A DNA stretch of 64,000 nucleotides from Pararhodobacter sp. (GCF_034676545.1 NZ_JAUCBZ010000015.1:651001-715000), one strand, 5' to 3'. Numbered from the stretch's first letter, positions 25,659-34,842 are shown. Program-made: numbers and translations. Notes: generated from the letters alone by a model not told the origin.

Positions 25659-26837
25659 TCACAACCGATTGAGCAGCGCCGGCGTTGGCCACCCATCCGC
25701 GGGCATTCCCAGTTGCTGTTGCACGTCCTGCACCGCGGCCCGCGTCCCCGCGCCCAGAATGCCGTCGATCCCACCCACATCAAACCCGCGCGCCTGCAAC
25801 GCCTGCTGCAAACGGCGCATTTGGTTCTGGTCCAGGCCGGTCTCGGCATTGCCCGTGGTATAGACCGGCGCACCTTCGATTCGCGTGGCGAAATAGGCGG
25901 CGGTGGCAACATAGGTAAAGCTCTGGTTCCAATCGAACAACACGCGGAAATTGTCAAAGATCATGAAGGCCGGGCCCCGGTGGCCTTCCGGCAGGATCAC
26001 CGAGGCGCTCAGATTCCCCGAGGGCAGGCTCCCATGCCGCGGCCGCACGCCCAGACGCTCCCAGTCCGACACCGACATCTGCGTGCGCAGCCCGGTACGC
26101 GACAGGTCCAGCCCCGCCGGAATCGCAACCTCATGCATCCAGGGCTGGTTCGGACGCCAGCCATGATGCCGCAGCAACGCCGCGCCCGACAGAACCGCAT
26201 CCGGCATCGAGCGTTGCAGGTTGACATGCCCGTCGCCGTCGCCATCCACCCCAAGGTTCAGGATATCGCGCGGCAACATCTGCACCATGCCGATCTCACC
26301 GGCCCAGGCGCCGGTGGTGGTCGCCGGGTCCAGCTCGCCACGGTGATACAACTCGGCAAACGCCAGGATCTGCGGCCGAAAGATCTCGGGGCGGCGGCAG
26401 TCATGCGCCAGAGTGGCCAGCGCGTTGGCGGTATTCACGTCGCCCTGAAACGCGCCGAAATCCGTCTCGAACGCCAGAAACGCCAGCATGATCCCCGGCG
26501 AGACGCCATAATTGCGCTCGGCGGCCTGAAACAGGCTGGCGCGCTCTTGGCGCAACTGCCGGGCGCGGTTCAGACGGCTCTGGCTGATCAGGCGCTGCGA
26601 AAAATCCACGAACGGCCGCTGAAAGAACCCCTGCGCCCGATCACTGCGCAGAACGTTTTGATCCTGGCGCAACTGGCTGAAAAACCGGTCGGCCGTGCTG
26701 GCGGGCACACCGTTGCTGATCGCCTCCGAGCGCAGACCGGCAATAAACGAGGACCAACTGCCACCACATCCGCTCTGGGCCGTGGCAGGGACGGCCAGCA
26801 ACGTGGCAAAGGCGGCGGCGATAACCGTGAGACGCAT
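25659..26837 (-). CDS. Lytic murein transglycosylase (MltB-like) with PG-binding domain, 392 aa
   Basis: Cleaves peptidoglycan to 1,6-anhydromuropeptides in the periplasm. Signal peptide MRLTVIAAAFATLLAVPATA. Catalytic Glu124 sits in LAFLAFETDFGAFQGD, the MltB-type motif. IGMVQMLPRDILNLGVDGDG follows, and a PG_binding_1 repeat near the C-terminus (QMRRLQQALQARGFDVGGID then GAGTRAAVQDVQQQLG). Start ATG 26837 is supported by AGGAGTTCC upstream. Signal peptide, MltB fold and peptidoglycan-binding domain in this order is the common alphaproteobacterial arrangement. Confidence 0.9.
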   Translation of the reverse strand: MRLTVIAAAFATLLAVPATAQSGCGGSWSSFIAGLRSEAISNGVPASTADRFFSQLRQDQNVLRSDRAQGFFQRPFVDFSQRLISQSRLNRARQLRQERASLFQAAERNYGVSPGIMLAFLAFETDFGAFQGDVNTANALATLAHDCRRPEIFRPQILAFAELYHRGELDPATTTGAWAGEIGMVQMLPRDILNLGVDGDGDGHVNLQRSMPDAVLSGAALLRHHGWRPNQPWMHEVAIPAGLDLSRTGLRTQMSVSDWERLGVRPRHGSLPSGNLSASVILPEGHRGPAFMIFDNFRVLFDWNQSFTYVATAAYFATRIEGAPVYTTGNAETGLDQNQMRRLQQALQARGFDVGGIDGILGAGTRAAVQDVQQQLGMPADGWPTPALLNRL

Positions 26838-26955
26838 CAAGGAACTCCTGTTCAAATTTGCCAAACCCTAGCAACTCCAAAGCGCTGGGCCAAGCCCGCA
26901 CAATGCGCCACAACACGCCACTAACTTTGGCCTGCACCGCGCCCAGCCCCCGTCT

Positions 26956-27016
26956 TTGTTCTTCAAATATCCTCTGGGGGTGAGCGCGGCACGCGCGAGG
27001 GGGGCGAAGCGCCCCC
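26956..27016 (-). repeat. Intergenic double-hairpin repeat, copy C
   Basis: Downstream of fghA on the same strand. Stem 1 is GGGGGCG-CTT-CGCCCCC (27000-27016). Stem 2 is GCGCG-TGC-CGCGC (26984-26996). Then TCACCCCCAGAGGATATTT. Same design and tail as copies A and B. Confidence 0.7.
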
Positions 27017-27024
27017 TCTCTTTG

Positions 27025-27858
27025 TCACGATTTCAAATACGTTGCATGCCAGTCCAGTTGCGCGCCCATGAAACTGGAGATGAAGTAATACGAATGATCG
27101 TACCCCTCATGCAGCGCCAGCTCCAACGGCTGCCCGGCTGCGGCACAGGCTGCTTGCAGGCGTTCGGGCATCAGTTGCTCCTCAAGGAACCCATCGGCGG
27201 CCCCCTGATCGACCTTCAAGGCCGGAACCCGCGCGCCCGCCTCGATCAACCGGCAGGCGTCATATTCCGCCCAAGCCGCCCGATCTTCACCCAGATAGCC
27301 GCCCAGCGCCTTTTGGCCCCAGGGGCACTCGGTCGGTGCGACAATCGGCGCAAAGGCCGAGACCGAGCGATAGGTGCCCGGATTGCGCAGCGCCAGGGTC
27401 AGCGCGCCATGCCCGCCCATCGAATGCCCCATGATCGCCTGCCGGGTCATATCGGCCGGGAACTGCGCGGCAATCAGCGACGGCAATTCGCGCTCATAGT
27501 AGCTGCGCATCTGGTAATGCTTGGCAAACGGTTCCTGCGTCGCATCGACATAGAACCCGGCACCCAGCCCGAAATCATAGGCCTTGTCCGGATCATCCGC
27601 CACGCCTTCGCCGCGCGGCGAGGTATCGGGCGCGACAAAGATGAACCCGTGCCGCGCGCAAGCCTCGCGGAACTCACCTTTTTCGGTGACGTTCGACCAG
27701 TTGCAGGTCAGGCCCGACAGATACCAGACCACGGGTTTCGGGCCGTCGCCATCCGGCAAGAACACCGAAAACCGCATCGGGGTGCCGGTGGCCGTGCTGT
27801 CATGGTCCCAGACTTCTTGCCAGCCGCCGTGGCTGCGCCAACGATCAATAGGTATCAT
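27025..27858 (-). CDS. fghA: S-formylglutathione hydrolase, 277 aa
   Basis: Second step of glutathione-dependent formaldehyde oxidation, hydrolysing S-formylglutathione to formate and glutathione. Esterase-D-type alpha/beta hydrolase with nucleophile motif IMGHSMGGHGAL, the VWYLSGLTCNWSNVTEKGEF segment typical of this enzyme, and the terminal EGYDHSYYFISSFM holding the catalytic His. Its ATG overlaps the stop of adhC by one base, so the two are translated from one transcript. Confidence 0.95.
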   Translation of the reverse strand: MIPIDRWRSHGGWQEVWDHDSTATGTPMRFSVFLPDGDGPKPVVWYLSGLTCNWSNVTEKGEFREACARHGFIFVAPDTSPRGEGVADDPDKAYDFGLGAGFYVDATQEPFAKHYQMRSYYERELPSLIAAQFPADMTRQAIMGHSMGGHGALTLALRNPGTYRSVSAFAPIVAPTECPWGQKALGGYLGEDRAAWAEYDACRLIEAGARVPALKVDQGAADGFLEEQLMPERLQAACAAAGQPLELALHEGYDHSYYFISSFMGAQLDWHATYLKS

Positions 27859-28967
27859 CAGAAGATCACCACGCCACGGACCGACTTGCCTGCATGCATC
27901 AGGTCAAAGCCCTTGTTGATATCCTCGAGGCTGAACGTATGCGTGATCAGCGGGTCAATCTCGATTTTTCCGTTCATGTACCAATCCACCATTTTCGGCA
28001 CATCCGTGCGCCCCCGCGCCCCGCCAAAGGCCGAGCCCTGCCAGACGCGCCCGGTCACCAGTTGGAAGGGCCGCGTGCTGATTTCCTTGCCAGCTTCCGC
28101 CACGCCGATCACCGTCGAGACACCCCAGCCGCGATGACAAGCCTCAAGCGCCTGACGCATGACGGTGGTGTTGCCGGTGCAGTCAAACGTGTAATCCGCG
28201 CCGCCGTCGGTCAAGGCAATCAGATGCGCGACGATATCGCCCTCGATCTCCAGCGGATTGACGAAATGGGTCATGCCGAACATCTTGCCCCAGGCCGCCT
28301 TGTCGTTGTTGATGTCAACGCCGATGATCTTGTCGGCCCCGACCATCCGCGCCGCTTGCAGCACGTTCAAGCCAATGCCGCCCAGACCGAACACCACGAC
28401 ATTCGCGCCCGGCTCGACCTTGGTGGAATAGACCACCGCGCCGACGCCGGTGGTGACGCCGCAGCCGATGTAACACGCCTTGTCAAACGGCGCGTCCTTG
28501 CGGATTTTCGCCACCGCGATTTCTGGCATCACAACGAAATTCGAGAAGGTCGAACAGCCCATGTAGTGATAGATTGTCTCGCCCTTGTAGCTGAAGCGCG
28601 AGGTGCCATCGGGCATCACTCCCTTGCCCTGCGTCGCGCGGATCGCGGTGCACAGGTTGGTCTTGCCCGACAGACAGCTTTTGCACTGACGGCATTCCGG
28701 GGTGTACAGCGGGATCACATGATCGTCGGGCTTGACGCTGGTCACACCCGGGCCGACCTCGCGCACGATACCCGCGCCTTCGTGACCCAGCACCGACGGG
28801 AAGATCCCCTCACTGTCGAGCCCGTCCAGCGTATAGGCATCCGTGTGGCAAATGCCGGTCGCCATGATCTCGACCAGAACCTCTCCGGGCTTTGGGCCCT
28901 GCAGATCCAGCTCAACGATTTCCAGCGGTTTCTTGGCCTCAAAGGCGACGGCGGCGCGTGTTTTCAT
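27858..28967 (-). CDS. adhC: S-(hydroxymethyl)glutathione dehydrogenase / class III alcohol dehydrogenase, 369 aa
   Basis: Zinc-dependent dehydrogenase oxidising the formaldehyde-glutathione adduct with NAD. Catalytic-zinc region ATGICHTDAYTLDG and VLGHEGAGIVREVGPGV. Structural-zinc cysteines in ECRQCKSCLSGKTNLC. Nucleotide fold VVVFGLGGIGLNVLQAARMVG. ATG 28967 gives MKTRAAVAFEAKKPLEIVE, the usual N-terminus. First gene of the detoxification pair with fghA. The symbol used for this enzyme varies between adhC, adhI, frmA and flhA. Confidence 0.95.
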   Translation of the reverse strand: MKTRAAVAFEAKKPLEIVELDLQGPKPGEVLVEIMATGICHTDAYTLDGLDSEGIFPSVLGHEGAGIVREVGPGVTSVKPDDHVIPLYTPECRQCKSCLSGKTNLCTAIRATQGKGVMPDGTSRFSYKGETIYHYMGCSTFSNFVVMPEIAVAKIRKDAPFDKACYIGCGVTTGVGAVVYSTKVEPGANVVVFGLGGIGLNVLQAARMVGADKIIGVDINNDKAAWGKMFGMTHFVNPLEIEGDIVAHLIALTDGGADYTFDCTGNTTVMRQALEACHRGWGVSTVIGVAEAGKEISTRPFQLVTGRVWQGSAFGGARGRTDVPKMVDWYMNGKIEIDPLITHTFSLEDINKGFDLMHAGKSVRGVVIF

Positions 28968-29025
28968 GGGTGTTTCCCTTGGGTTTGTGTTTGGCCCAAC
29001 CCTAGCCCCGGCACGTCCGTGCATG

Positions 29026-29088
29026 CAAGGGGCGTTGCCCCCTTGGCCTACGGCCAATTCCCCCAGAGTATTTTTGGCAAGATGATGT
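29026..29088 (+). repeat. Intergenic double-hairpin repeat, copy B
   Basis: CAAGGGG-CGTTGC-CCCCTTG (29026-29045) overlaps TTGGCC-TAC-GGCCAA (29043-29057), followed by TTCCCCCAGAGTATTTTTGG and CAAGATGATG. Same two-hairpin-plus-tail layout as copies A and C. It lies between the adhC start and the stop of the RTX/Hint gene. Confidence 0.75.
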
Positions 29089-29095
29089 CGGGGGG

Positions 29096-30574
29096 TTAGA
29101 TGGTGTGTTGTGGTGCCCGAAGGCTGCTCAGGACGCGGGCGGCAAACAGGGCACCGGTTTCGGCGGCGTTCAGCACCGGGCGGCTGGACGCAAAGGCGCG
29201 CTGACCGGCTTCAGATGTCAGCATCGGGAATAGGCGTTGCAATTCCGCGCGGGTTGTGGCGTCCAATGCGCCCAGAACCACGTCTGAGGGTTGAAAGCTC
29301 TCGGTCCAGGCACCCTCGGCGCGAATAATCTGATGTGCGTCGCACATTACATGAGTATAGCTGATGCCAGCCGATGGGAGGCGGGTGACGCCGGCCAACC
29401 CCAGCAAATCCTCGGCGGTGACCAACACCTCGCGTTCGCCAAACATGAGATCGGTGTTCAGACCTGACACCAGCATCCGATGGCGCGGCGAGACGATCAG
29501 ATCGCGCCGCGGCAAGCCACCGCCCATTGCACCTTTGACAATGCGAATGGGGGCGGCGCGTGGGCAGGCGGCGATCTCAGCCGCGCTCAGATCCCGCCGT
29601 CCGGTCCAGATCAACGGTTGATAGCCATGATCGCGGGTCAGAACCCTGTCGCCGGGGGTCAGATCCTCGACCGGGATCGGCCCGTGGTCGGTGTCGATCA
29701 GCGTGCCGGCGGCGAAGCAGATGATTTCTTCGATGGTGTCGAAGGTCAGCCGGTTGCCGTCCGGGAAATCGACATAGCCAGACTTGGAGGTCGCACCGTG
29801 GCTGCCGGTGCCATGGGTCTCGTGGGTGATTGTCACCACGGGCGCGGCTTCGCCCGATTCCGGATCCGGCAGGATCAAGACATCGTAGCCGCCCCAGCCC
29901 GACAAATGGCCCGACGTTGAGGTGAGAACCTCGGCAACATCGTCGGTATAGCTCAGATTGACTTCTTCGACTTCGCTGAAGGTGATAGACCCATCGCCCT
30001 GGGTGATGATCCCCTTTTCATCACCTGTATACAGCAGCGACATGCTTTCGCTCCAGCCGCCGTAAATAACATCGCCGCGAACTTCACCGGTTTCGCCACC
30101 GATAAAAACACTGTCACCGATCTCGTCGCCGACATAAATCGTATCGTTGCCCGAGCCGCCAAAAAAGGTGTCATTGCCGGAATCCAGATAGATATGATCA
30201 TCCCCGAAATCCGGTTCCGGCGCGTCTGATGGTGAGTTACCACCGAGGTCGCCATCGGGACTGTCGCCAAAGATCAGATTGTCGCCGTCGCCACCGCTGA
30301 ACACATCGTGCCCCGCGCCACCGATCAGGATGTCGTCGCCTTGTTCGCCCGATATATAGTCATCGCCGGTGCCACCCCAAATCGTGTCATCGCCACCGCC
30401 GGCGTGCACGTTGTCATCACCAGAACCGGCATCGACGACCGACCCGCCGGGCGCAAAGCGGTCGCCATCGGCATCAATGTAGCCGCTATAAATCGTATCA
30501 TCACCATCCGTCCCGTCGACAACACCGGGGCCGGTGGGGGGCGGGATAAAGGGGATGTCATCTCTGGGTGGCAT
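29096..30574 (-). CDS. RTX (haemolysin-type) calcium-binding repeats fused to a Hint domain, 492 aa
   Basis: Predicted exported protein. No classic signal peptide; residues ~19-180 contain nonapeptide-like repeats (GGGDDTIWGGTGDDYIS, then GEQGDDILIGGAGHD) that bind calcium and are typical of type I secretion substrates. From about residue 285 it has a Hint-type autoprocessing domain: ICFAAGTLIDTDHGPIPVED, with Cys286 as the expected nucleophile, then GYQPLIWTGRRDLS and the His-containing late block THVMCDAHQII. ATG 30574 is used because AGGAGC lies upstream. Hint/RTX proteins are widespread in Rhodobacterales. Substrate or function unknown. Confidence 0.85.
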   Translation of the reverse strand: MPPRDDIPFIPPPTGPGVVDGTDGDDTIYSGYIDADGDRFAPGGSVVDAGSGDDNVHAGGGDDTIWGGTGDDYISGEQGDDILIGGAGHDVFSGGDGDNLIFGDSPDGDLGGNSPSDAPEPDFGDDHIYLDSGNDTFFGGSGNDTIYVGDEIGDSVFIGGETGEVRGDVIYGGWSESMSLLYTGDEKGIITQGDGSITFSEVEEVNLSYTDDVAEVLTSTSGHLSGWGGYDVLILPDPESGEAAPVVTITHETHGTGSHGATSKSGYVDFPDGNRLTFDTIEEIICFAAGTLIDTDHGPIPVEDLTPGDRVLTRDHGYQPLIWTGRRDLSAAEIAACPRAAPIRIVKGAMGGGLPRRDLIVSPRHRMLVSGLNTDLMFGEREVLVTAEDLLGLAGVTRLPSAGISYTHVMCDAHQIIRAEGAWTESFQPSDVVLGALDATTRAELQRLFPMLTSEAGQRAFASSRPVLNAAETGALFAARVLSSLRAPQHTI

Positions 30575-30635
30575 GGGAACGCTCCTGTGGACTGGTAAAC
30601 AACCGGGCTCTTGCACTGCAGAATGATTGCGACTC

Positions 30636-30652
30636 ACATGCAAGATGCATGT
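30636..30652. promoter_or_regulatory. Inverted repeat upstream of the RTX/Hint gene
   Basis: ACATGC-AAGAT-GCATGT, perfect 6-bp arms, 62 bases upstream of the RTX/Hint start and 113 bases before the divergent deacetylase gene. A candidate operator. The regulator is not apparent. Confidence 0.35.
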
Positions 30653-30765
30653 TTGTGCAGATCCTGACAACCTCGGCGGCCAAGCCGCGCCACCTCGTGG
30701 GAAATATATGGCCGCAGATCAGGGCGGTGCTTGAAGGGGGGCGTGTGCCCGGATAGCCTGACGCC

Positions 30766-31701
30766 ATGAGCACAGCATTTTTCACCGACCCCGCCTGTTT
30801 GACCCATGTCACACCCCCCGGCCACCCGGAGCAAGTAGCCCGGTTGCGTGCGATTCTGGCGGCCCTTGAGGCCCCTGAATTCGCCGCGCTTGATCGCCGC
30901 CCCAGCAGCGCCGCCGATGTCAGCGAGATCTTGCGCTGTCACCCGCAAAGCTATGTGGATCGCATCCGCGCCGCGATTCCGGCGCAGGGCTCGCATCAAC
31001 TGGACGCCGACACCCATGTCTCGCCCGGTAGCTGGAATGCCGCGACCGGCGGTTTGGGCGCGGTTTTGGCCGCGTTAGACACGGTGATTGCCGGTGAGGC
31101 CGCGAACGCCTTTGCCGCCATTCGCCCGCCCGGCCATCACGCCGAAACCGCCACGCCGATGGGGTTCTGCCTGTTTGGCACGGTCGCCATCGCTGCCAAA
31201 CGTGCGCTTGATCACCATGGGCTGAACCGCGTTGCAGTGCTGGATTTCGACGTGCACCACGGCAACGGCACGCAAGATCTGCTGTGGGATGAGCCGCGTG
31301 CGCTGTTCGTCTCCAGCCACCAGTTCCCCCTCTGGCCCGGCACGGGGCGCGCCGATGAGGTGGGGGCGCACGGCAACATCCTCAACCTGCCGCTGCCCCC
31401 CGAAACCGCAGGCCCCGGTTTCCGCAAAGCGTGGGAGGAGACCGCCTTCCCGCGTCTTGAGGCGTTCAGGCCAGACCTCATCCTGATTTCCGCCGGGTTT
31501 GACGCCCACGCCGCCGACCCGCTGGCGCAACTCAACCTGCTCGAGGAGGATTTCATCTGGATCACCAACCGCATTTGCGACATTGCCGACAAACACGCCG
31601 GTGGCCGGGTGGTCTCGGCCCTCGAAGGCGGGTATGATTTGGCGGCGTTGGCCTCCAGCACGGCGGCGCATGTCAAAACCTTGATGGAGCGGGGCGCATG
31701 A
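30766..31701 (+). CDS. Histone-deacetylase-superfamily protein (AcuC-like), 311 aa
   Basis: Zinc amidohydrolase of the arginase/deacetylase fold, presumed to remove acetyl groups from proteins, polyamines or small molecules. Visible catalytic segments: IRPPGHHAETATPMGFC (tandem His), LDFDVHHGNGTQDL (Asp/His zinc ligands) and LILISAGFDAHAADPLAQL (Asp). First gene of a four-gene run leading to dxs, with an ATGA overlap to xseB. The grouping with isoprenoid genes is a common alphaproteobacterial order and does not by itself imply function. Confidence 0.9.
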   Translation: MSTAFFTDPACLTHVTPPGHPEQVARLRAILAALEAPEFAALDRRPSSAADVSEILRCHPQSYVDRIRAAIPAQGSHQLDADTHVSPGSWNAATGGLGAVLAALDTVIAGEAANAFAAIRPPGHHAETATPMGFCLFGTVAIAAKRALDHHGLNRVAVLDFDVHHGNGTQDLLWDEPRALFVSSHQFPLWPGTGRADEVGAHGNILNLPLPPETAGPGFRKAWEETAFPRLEAFRPDLILISAGFDAHAADPLAQLNLLEEDFIWITNRICDIADKHAGGRVVSALEGGYDLAALASSTAAHVKTLMERGA

Positions 31702-31934
31702 AACCAGTCGCTGAAATGTCGTTTGAAGAGGCCCTGCGCGAGTTGGAACAGGTCGTCAGCCAGCTTGAAACCGGCAATGTCGAGCTGGAGAAATCCATCG
31801 ACATCTATGAACGCGGCGCCGAGTTGAAAAAGCGTTGCGAGGCCAAGCTGGCGCAGGCGCAGGCGCGGATCGAGCAGATCACGCTGGCCGAAAACGGCAC
31901 GCCCAACGGCACCGCGCCCTTCGACGCCAAATGA
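31698..31934 (+). CDS. xseB: Exodeoxyribonuclease VII small subunit, 78 aa
   Basis: Small helical subunit that tethers the XseA nuclease for single-strand DNA degradation. Sequence EMSFEEALRELEQVVSQLET then GNVELEKSIDIYERG is the standard XseB core. Start and stop overlap neighbours by ATGA. XseA is not in the window. Confidence 0.95.
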   Translation: MKPVAEMSFEEALRELEQVVSQLETGNVELEKSIDIYERGAELKKRCEAKLAQAQARIEQITLAENGTPNGTAPFDAK

Positions 31935-32791
31935 GCTTTCCGCAGGCCCTGAATTCTGCCGCGCTGTCGGTCTCCGAGCGGTTGAGCGCAGCACTGATGG
32001 GTTTGCCCGCCAGCCGGGTGCGCGAGGCGATGGGCCATGCGGTCTACGGCGGCAAGGGGTTGCGCGGCTTCATGGTGCTGCAATCTGCCGCCCTGCACGG
32101 CATTGCGCGCGACCATGCGCTGAATGCCGCCGCCGCGATCGAGGCCTTGCACGCCTATTCCCTGATCCACGATGACCTGCCGGCGATGGACAACGACGAT
32201 CTGCGCCGGGGCCGCCCCACCGTGCACATCGCCTATGATGAGGCCACGGCGATTCTGGCCGGTGACGCGCTGCACTCTCTCGCGTTTGAGCTCTGCGCCC
32301 AGCCCGGCCAGCCCAAGGCCGCCGCGCTGGTTCTGGGTCTGGCACAGGCGGGCGGTGCGGCGGGCATGGTGCTGGGGCAGGCGCTGGATATCGCCGCCGA
32401 AACCGCCGCGACTCCGCTGACGCTGGCGCAGATCACGCATCTTCAGGCTGGCAAGACCGGCGCGCTCTTTGCCTGGGCCTGTACCGCTGGCCCGGTGATG
32501 GCCGGGGCGGACCCAGCGCCGCTTCACGCCTATTCACAGGCGCTGGGACTTGCCTTTCAGATTGCCGACGACATTCTGGATACCGAGGGCGACGCGCAAA
32601 CCGCCGGAAAACGTCTGCAAAAGGATGCGGATGCGGGCAAAGCGACGTTTGTTTCGCTGCTTGGGCTGGAACCCGCTCGTCAACGCGCCAAATCGCTCAT
32701 TGATCAAGCCTGCGATGCCCTCGCACCCTATGGTGACAAGGCGCAATCCTTGCACGAGGCGGCGCGGTTCGTTATCAGCCGCGACAAGTGA
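31931..32791 (+). CDS. ispA: Farnesyl diphosphate synthase / polyprenyl synthetase, 286 aa
   Basis: Condenses isopentenyl with dimethylallyl/geranyl diphosphate to make farnesyl diphosphate. First aspartate-rich motif HDDLPAMDNDDLRRGRPT (about residue 85), second DDILDTEG (about residue 215). ATG 31931 overlaps the xseB stop by ATGA. 286 residues is typical of bacterial short-chain IspA. Confidence 0.94.
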   Translation: MSFPQALNSAALSVSERLSAALMGLPASRVREAMGHAVYGGKGLRGFMVLQSAALHGIARDHALNAAAAIEALHAYSLIHDDLPAMDNDDLRRGRPTVHIAYDEATAILAGDALHSLAFELCAQPGQPKAAALVLGLAQAGGAAGMVLGQALDIAAETAATPLTLAQITHLQAGKTGALFAWACTAGPVMAGADPAPLHAYSQALGLAFQIADDILDTEGDAQTAGKRLQKDADAGKATFVSLLGLEPARQRAKSLIDQACDALAPYGDKAQSLHEAARFVISRDK

Positions 32792-32831
32792 TGCGAGAAG
32801 TTGCCCGAGACAAGTTGACTGGAAGTAAACC

Positions 32832-34763
32832 ATGAGTGCCGACCGCCCAGCGACCCCGCTACTTGACCGCGTCCAAACTCCGGCCGATCTGAAACGCTTC
32901 AGCGACGCGCAACTGCGCCAGGTTGCCGATGAGTTGCGCGCAGAGACAATCAGCGCCGTGTCGGAAACCGGCGGGCATCTGGGCGCGGGTCTGGGCGTGG
33001 TCGAGCTGACCGTCGCCATTCACGCGATCTTCGACACACCGCGCGACCGGCTGATCTGGGATGTCTCGCATCAGTGTTATCCGCATAAAATCCTGACCGG
33101 GCGGCGTGACCGTATCCGCACCCTGCGTCAGAAAGACGGCCTCAGTGGTTTCACCAAGCGCACAGAGTCGCCCTATGATCCCTTCGGTGCGGCGCATTCC
33201 TCGACCTCGATTTCCGCCGCCCTCGGCTTCAAGGTCGCGCGCGATCTTGGCGGTTCGCCGGACCCGGCGCTGGGCGACGCAATCGCGGTGATCGGCGATG
33301 GCTCCATGTCGGCGGGCATGGCGTTCGAGGCGATGAACAACGCGGGCCATCTGGGCAAGCGGCTGTTCGTGATCCTCAACGACAACGAAATGTCGATCGC
33401 GCCACCCACCGGCGCGCTGTCCTCCTACCTCTCGCGCCTCTATGCCGAGAAACCGCTGCAAGACCTCAAGGCCGCCGCCAAAGGCGCGCTGTCGCTGCTG
33501 CCCTCGCCACTGCAGGATGCCGCACACCGCGCCAAGGACATGCTCAAACACGCGACCGTCGGCGGCACGATGTTCGAGGAACTGGGCTTTCACTATGTCG
33601 GCCCCGTCGATGGCCATGATATGGAGGCCTTGCTGGCCGTCCTGCGCGCCCTCCATGCCCGCGCCACCGGACCGACGTTGATCCATGTGATCACCAAGAA
33701 GGGCAAAGGCTATCGCCCCGCCGAAATGGCCGCCGACAAGGGCCATGCCACGGCGAAATTCAATGTGCTGACCGGCAAGCAGACCAAGGCCCCCTCGAAC
33801 GCGCCCAGCTACACCAAGGTTTTCGCCGAAGCACTGATCAAGGCCGGTGAGGCCGATGACAAGATCGTCGCCGTCACCGCCGCCATGCCCGATGGCACCG
33901 GGCTGAACCTGTTTGCCGAACGTTTCCCCAAGCGCTGCTTTGACGTTGGCATCGCCGAGCAACATGGCGTCACCTTCTGCGGCGCGCTGGCGGCGGGCGG
34001 GTTGAAACCGTTCTGCACCATGTATTCGACCTTCCTGCAACGCGGTTACGATCAGGTCGTGCATGACGTGGCATTGCAGGGCCTGCCGGTGCGCTTTGCC
34101 ATTGATCGTGCCGGGTTGGTCGGGGCCGATGGTGCCACGCACGCCGGGTCCTTTGACATTGCCTTCATGGCCAATCTTCCCGGCATGGTGGTCATGGCCG
34201 CTGCGGATGAGGCCGAACTGGTGCACATGGTCGCCACCGCCGCCGCCCATGACAGCGGGCCGATCGCCTTCCGCTTTCCACGCGGCGAGGGGGTCGGCGT
34301 TGACATGCCCGAACGCGGCATCCCGCTGGAAATCGGCAAGGGCCGCTTGATCCAGCAGGGCGCGCGCGTGGCGATCCTGTCCTTTGGCACCCGTCTGCAA
34401 GAGGTGATGAAAGCTGCCGAGGCGTTGACCGCGCGCGGCATCACCCCCACCGTGGCCGACGCCCGCTTCGCCAAACCCCTCGACCGCGATCTGATCCTGC
34501 AACTCGCGCAGGATCACGAGGCGCTGATCACCATCGAGGAGGGTGCGGTCGGCGGCTTCGGCTCCCATGTCGCGCAGCTTTTGTCCGACGAGGGCGTGTT
34601 CGACCACGGCCTTAAATTCCGCGCGATGGTCCTGCCTGACAGTTTCATCGACCACGCCAACCCCGCCGACATGTACGCCGCCGCTGGCCTGAACGCCGCA
34701 GATATCGAGGCCAAGGTGCTGACCGTGCTGGGCCTCGGGCAGGTCGGGGCGAAACGGGCTTGA
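32832..34763 (+). CDS. dxs: 1-deoxy-D-xylulose-5-phosphate synthase, 643 aa
   Basis: First, rate-setting step of the MEP isoprenoid pathway: pyruvate plus glyceraldehyde-3-phosphate to DXP with thiamine diphosphate. TPP region GDGSMSAGMAFEAMNNAG (about residue 155) with the downstream NDNEMSIAPPTG. Transketolase-like middle domain and a C-terminal domain ending in VLPDSFIDHANPADMY. Length is normal. Follows ispA by 40 bases with the start marked by a short GTAAACC leader. Ends at the hairpin 34771-34804. Confidence 0.97.
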   Translation: MSADRPATPLLDRVQTPADLKRFSDAQLRQVADELRAETISAVSETGGHLGAGLGVVELTVAIHAIFDTPRDRLIWDVSHQCYPHKILTGRRDRIRTLRQKDGLSGFTKRTESPYDPFGAAHSSTSISAALGFKVARDLGGSPDPALGDAIAVIGDGSMSAGMAFEAMNNAGHLGKRLFVILNDNEMSIAPPTGALSSYLSRLYAEKPLQDLKAAAKGALSLLPSPLQDAAHRAKDMLKHATVGGTMFEELGFHYVGPVDGHDMEALLAVLRALHARATGPTLIHVITKKGKGYRPAEMAADKGHATAKFNVLTGKQTKAPSNAPSYTKVFAEALIKAGEADDKIVAVTAAMPDGTGLNLFAERFPKRCFDVGIAEQHGVTFCGALAAGGLKPFCTMYSTFLQRGYDQVVHDVALQGLPVRFAIDRAGLVGADGATHAGSFDIAFMANLPGMVVMAAADEAELVHMVATAAAHDSGPIAFRFPRGEGVGVDMPERGIPLEIGKGRLIQQGARVAILSFGTRLQEVMKAAEALTARGITPTVADARFAKPLDRDLILQLAQDHEALITIEEGAVGGFGSHVAQLLSDEGVFDHGLKFRAMVLPDSFIDHANPADMYAAAGLNAADIEAKVLTVLGLGQVGAKRA

Positions 34764-34770
34764 AAAGCGA

Positions 34771-34804
34771 AACCCCGCGCGGACCTTTCGGCTGTCGCGG
34801 GGTT
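34771..34804 (+). terminator. Terminator-like hairpin after dxs
   Basis: AACCCCGCG (34771-34779) pairs with CGCGGGGTT (34796-34804), 16-base loop, 8 bases after the dxs stop. No long U tract is visible. Confidence 0.6.
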
Positions 34805-34842
34805 CCAGATGGTTGTCCCCGGAACCCGAACAGGAGGCCCGC

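Noticed and set aside
26938..27024. Simple terminator only, downstream of fghA
   Set aside because: The hairpin at 27000-27016 is one part of a larger repeated structure shared with two other places, so it was recorded as the repeat.
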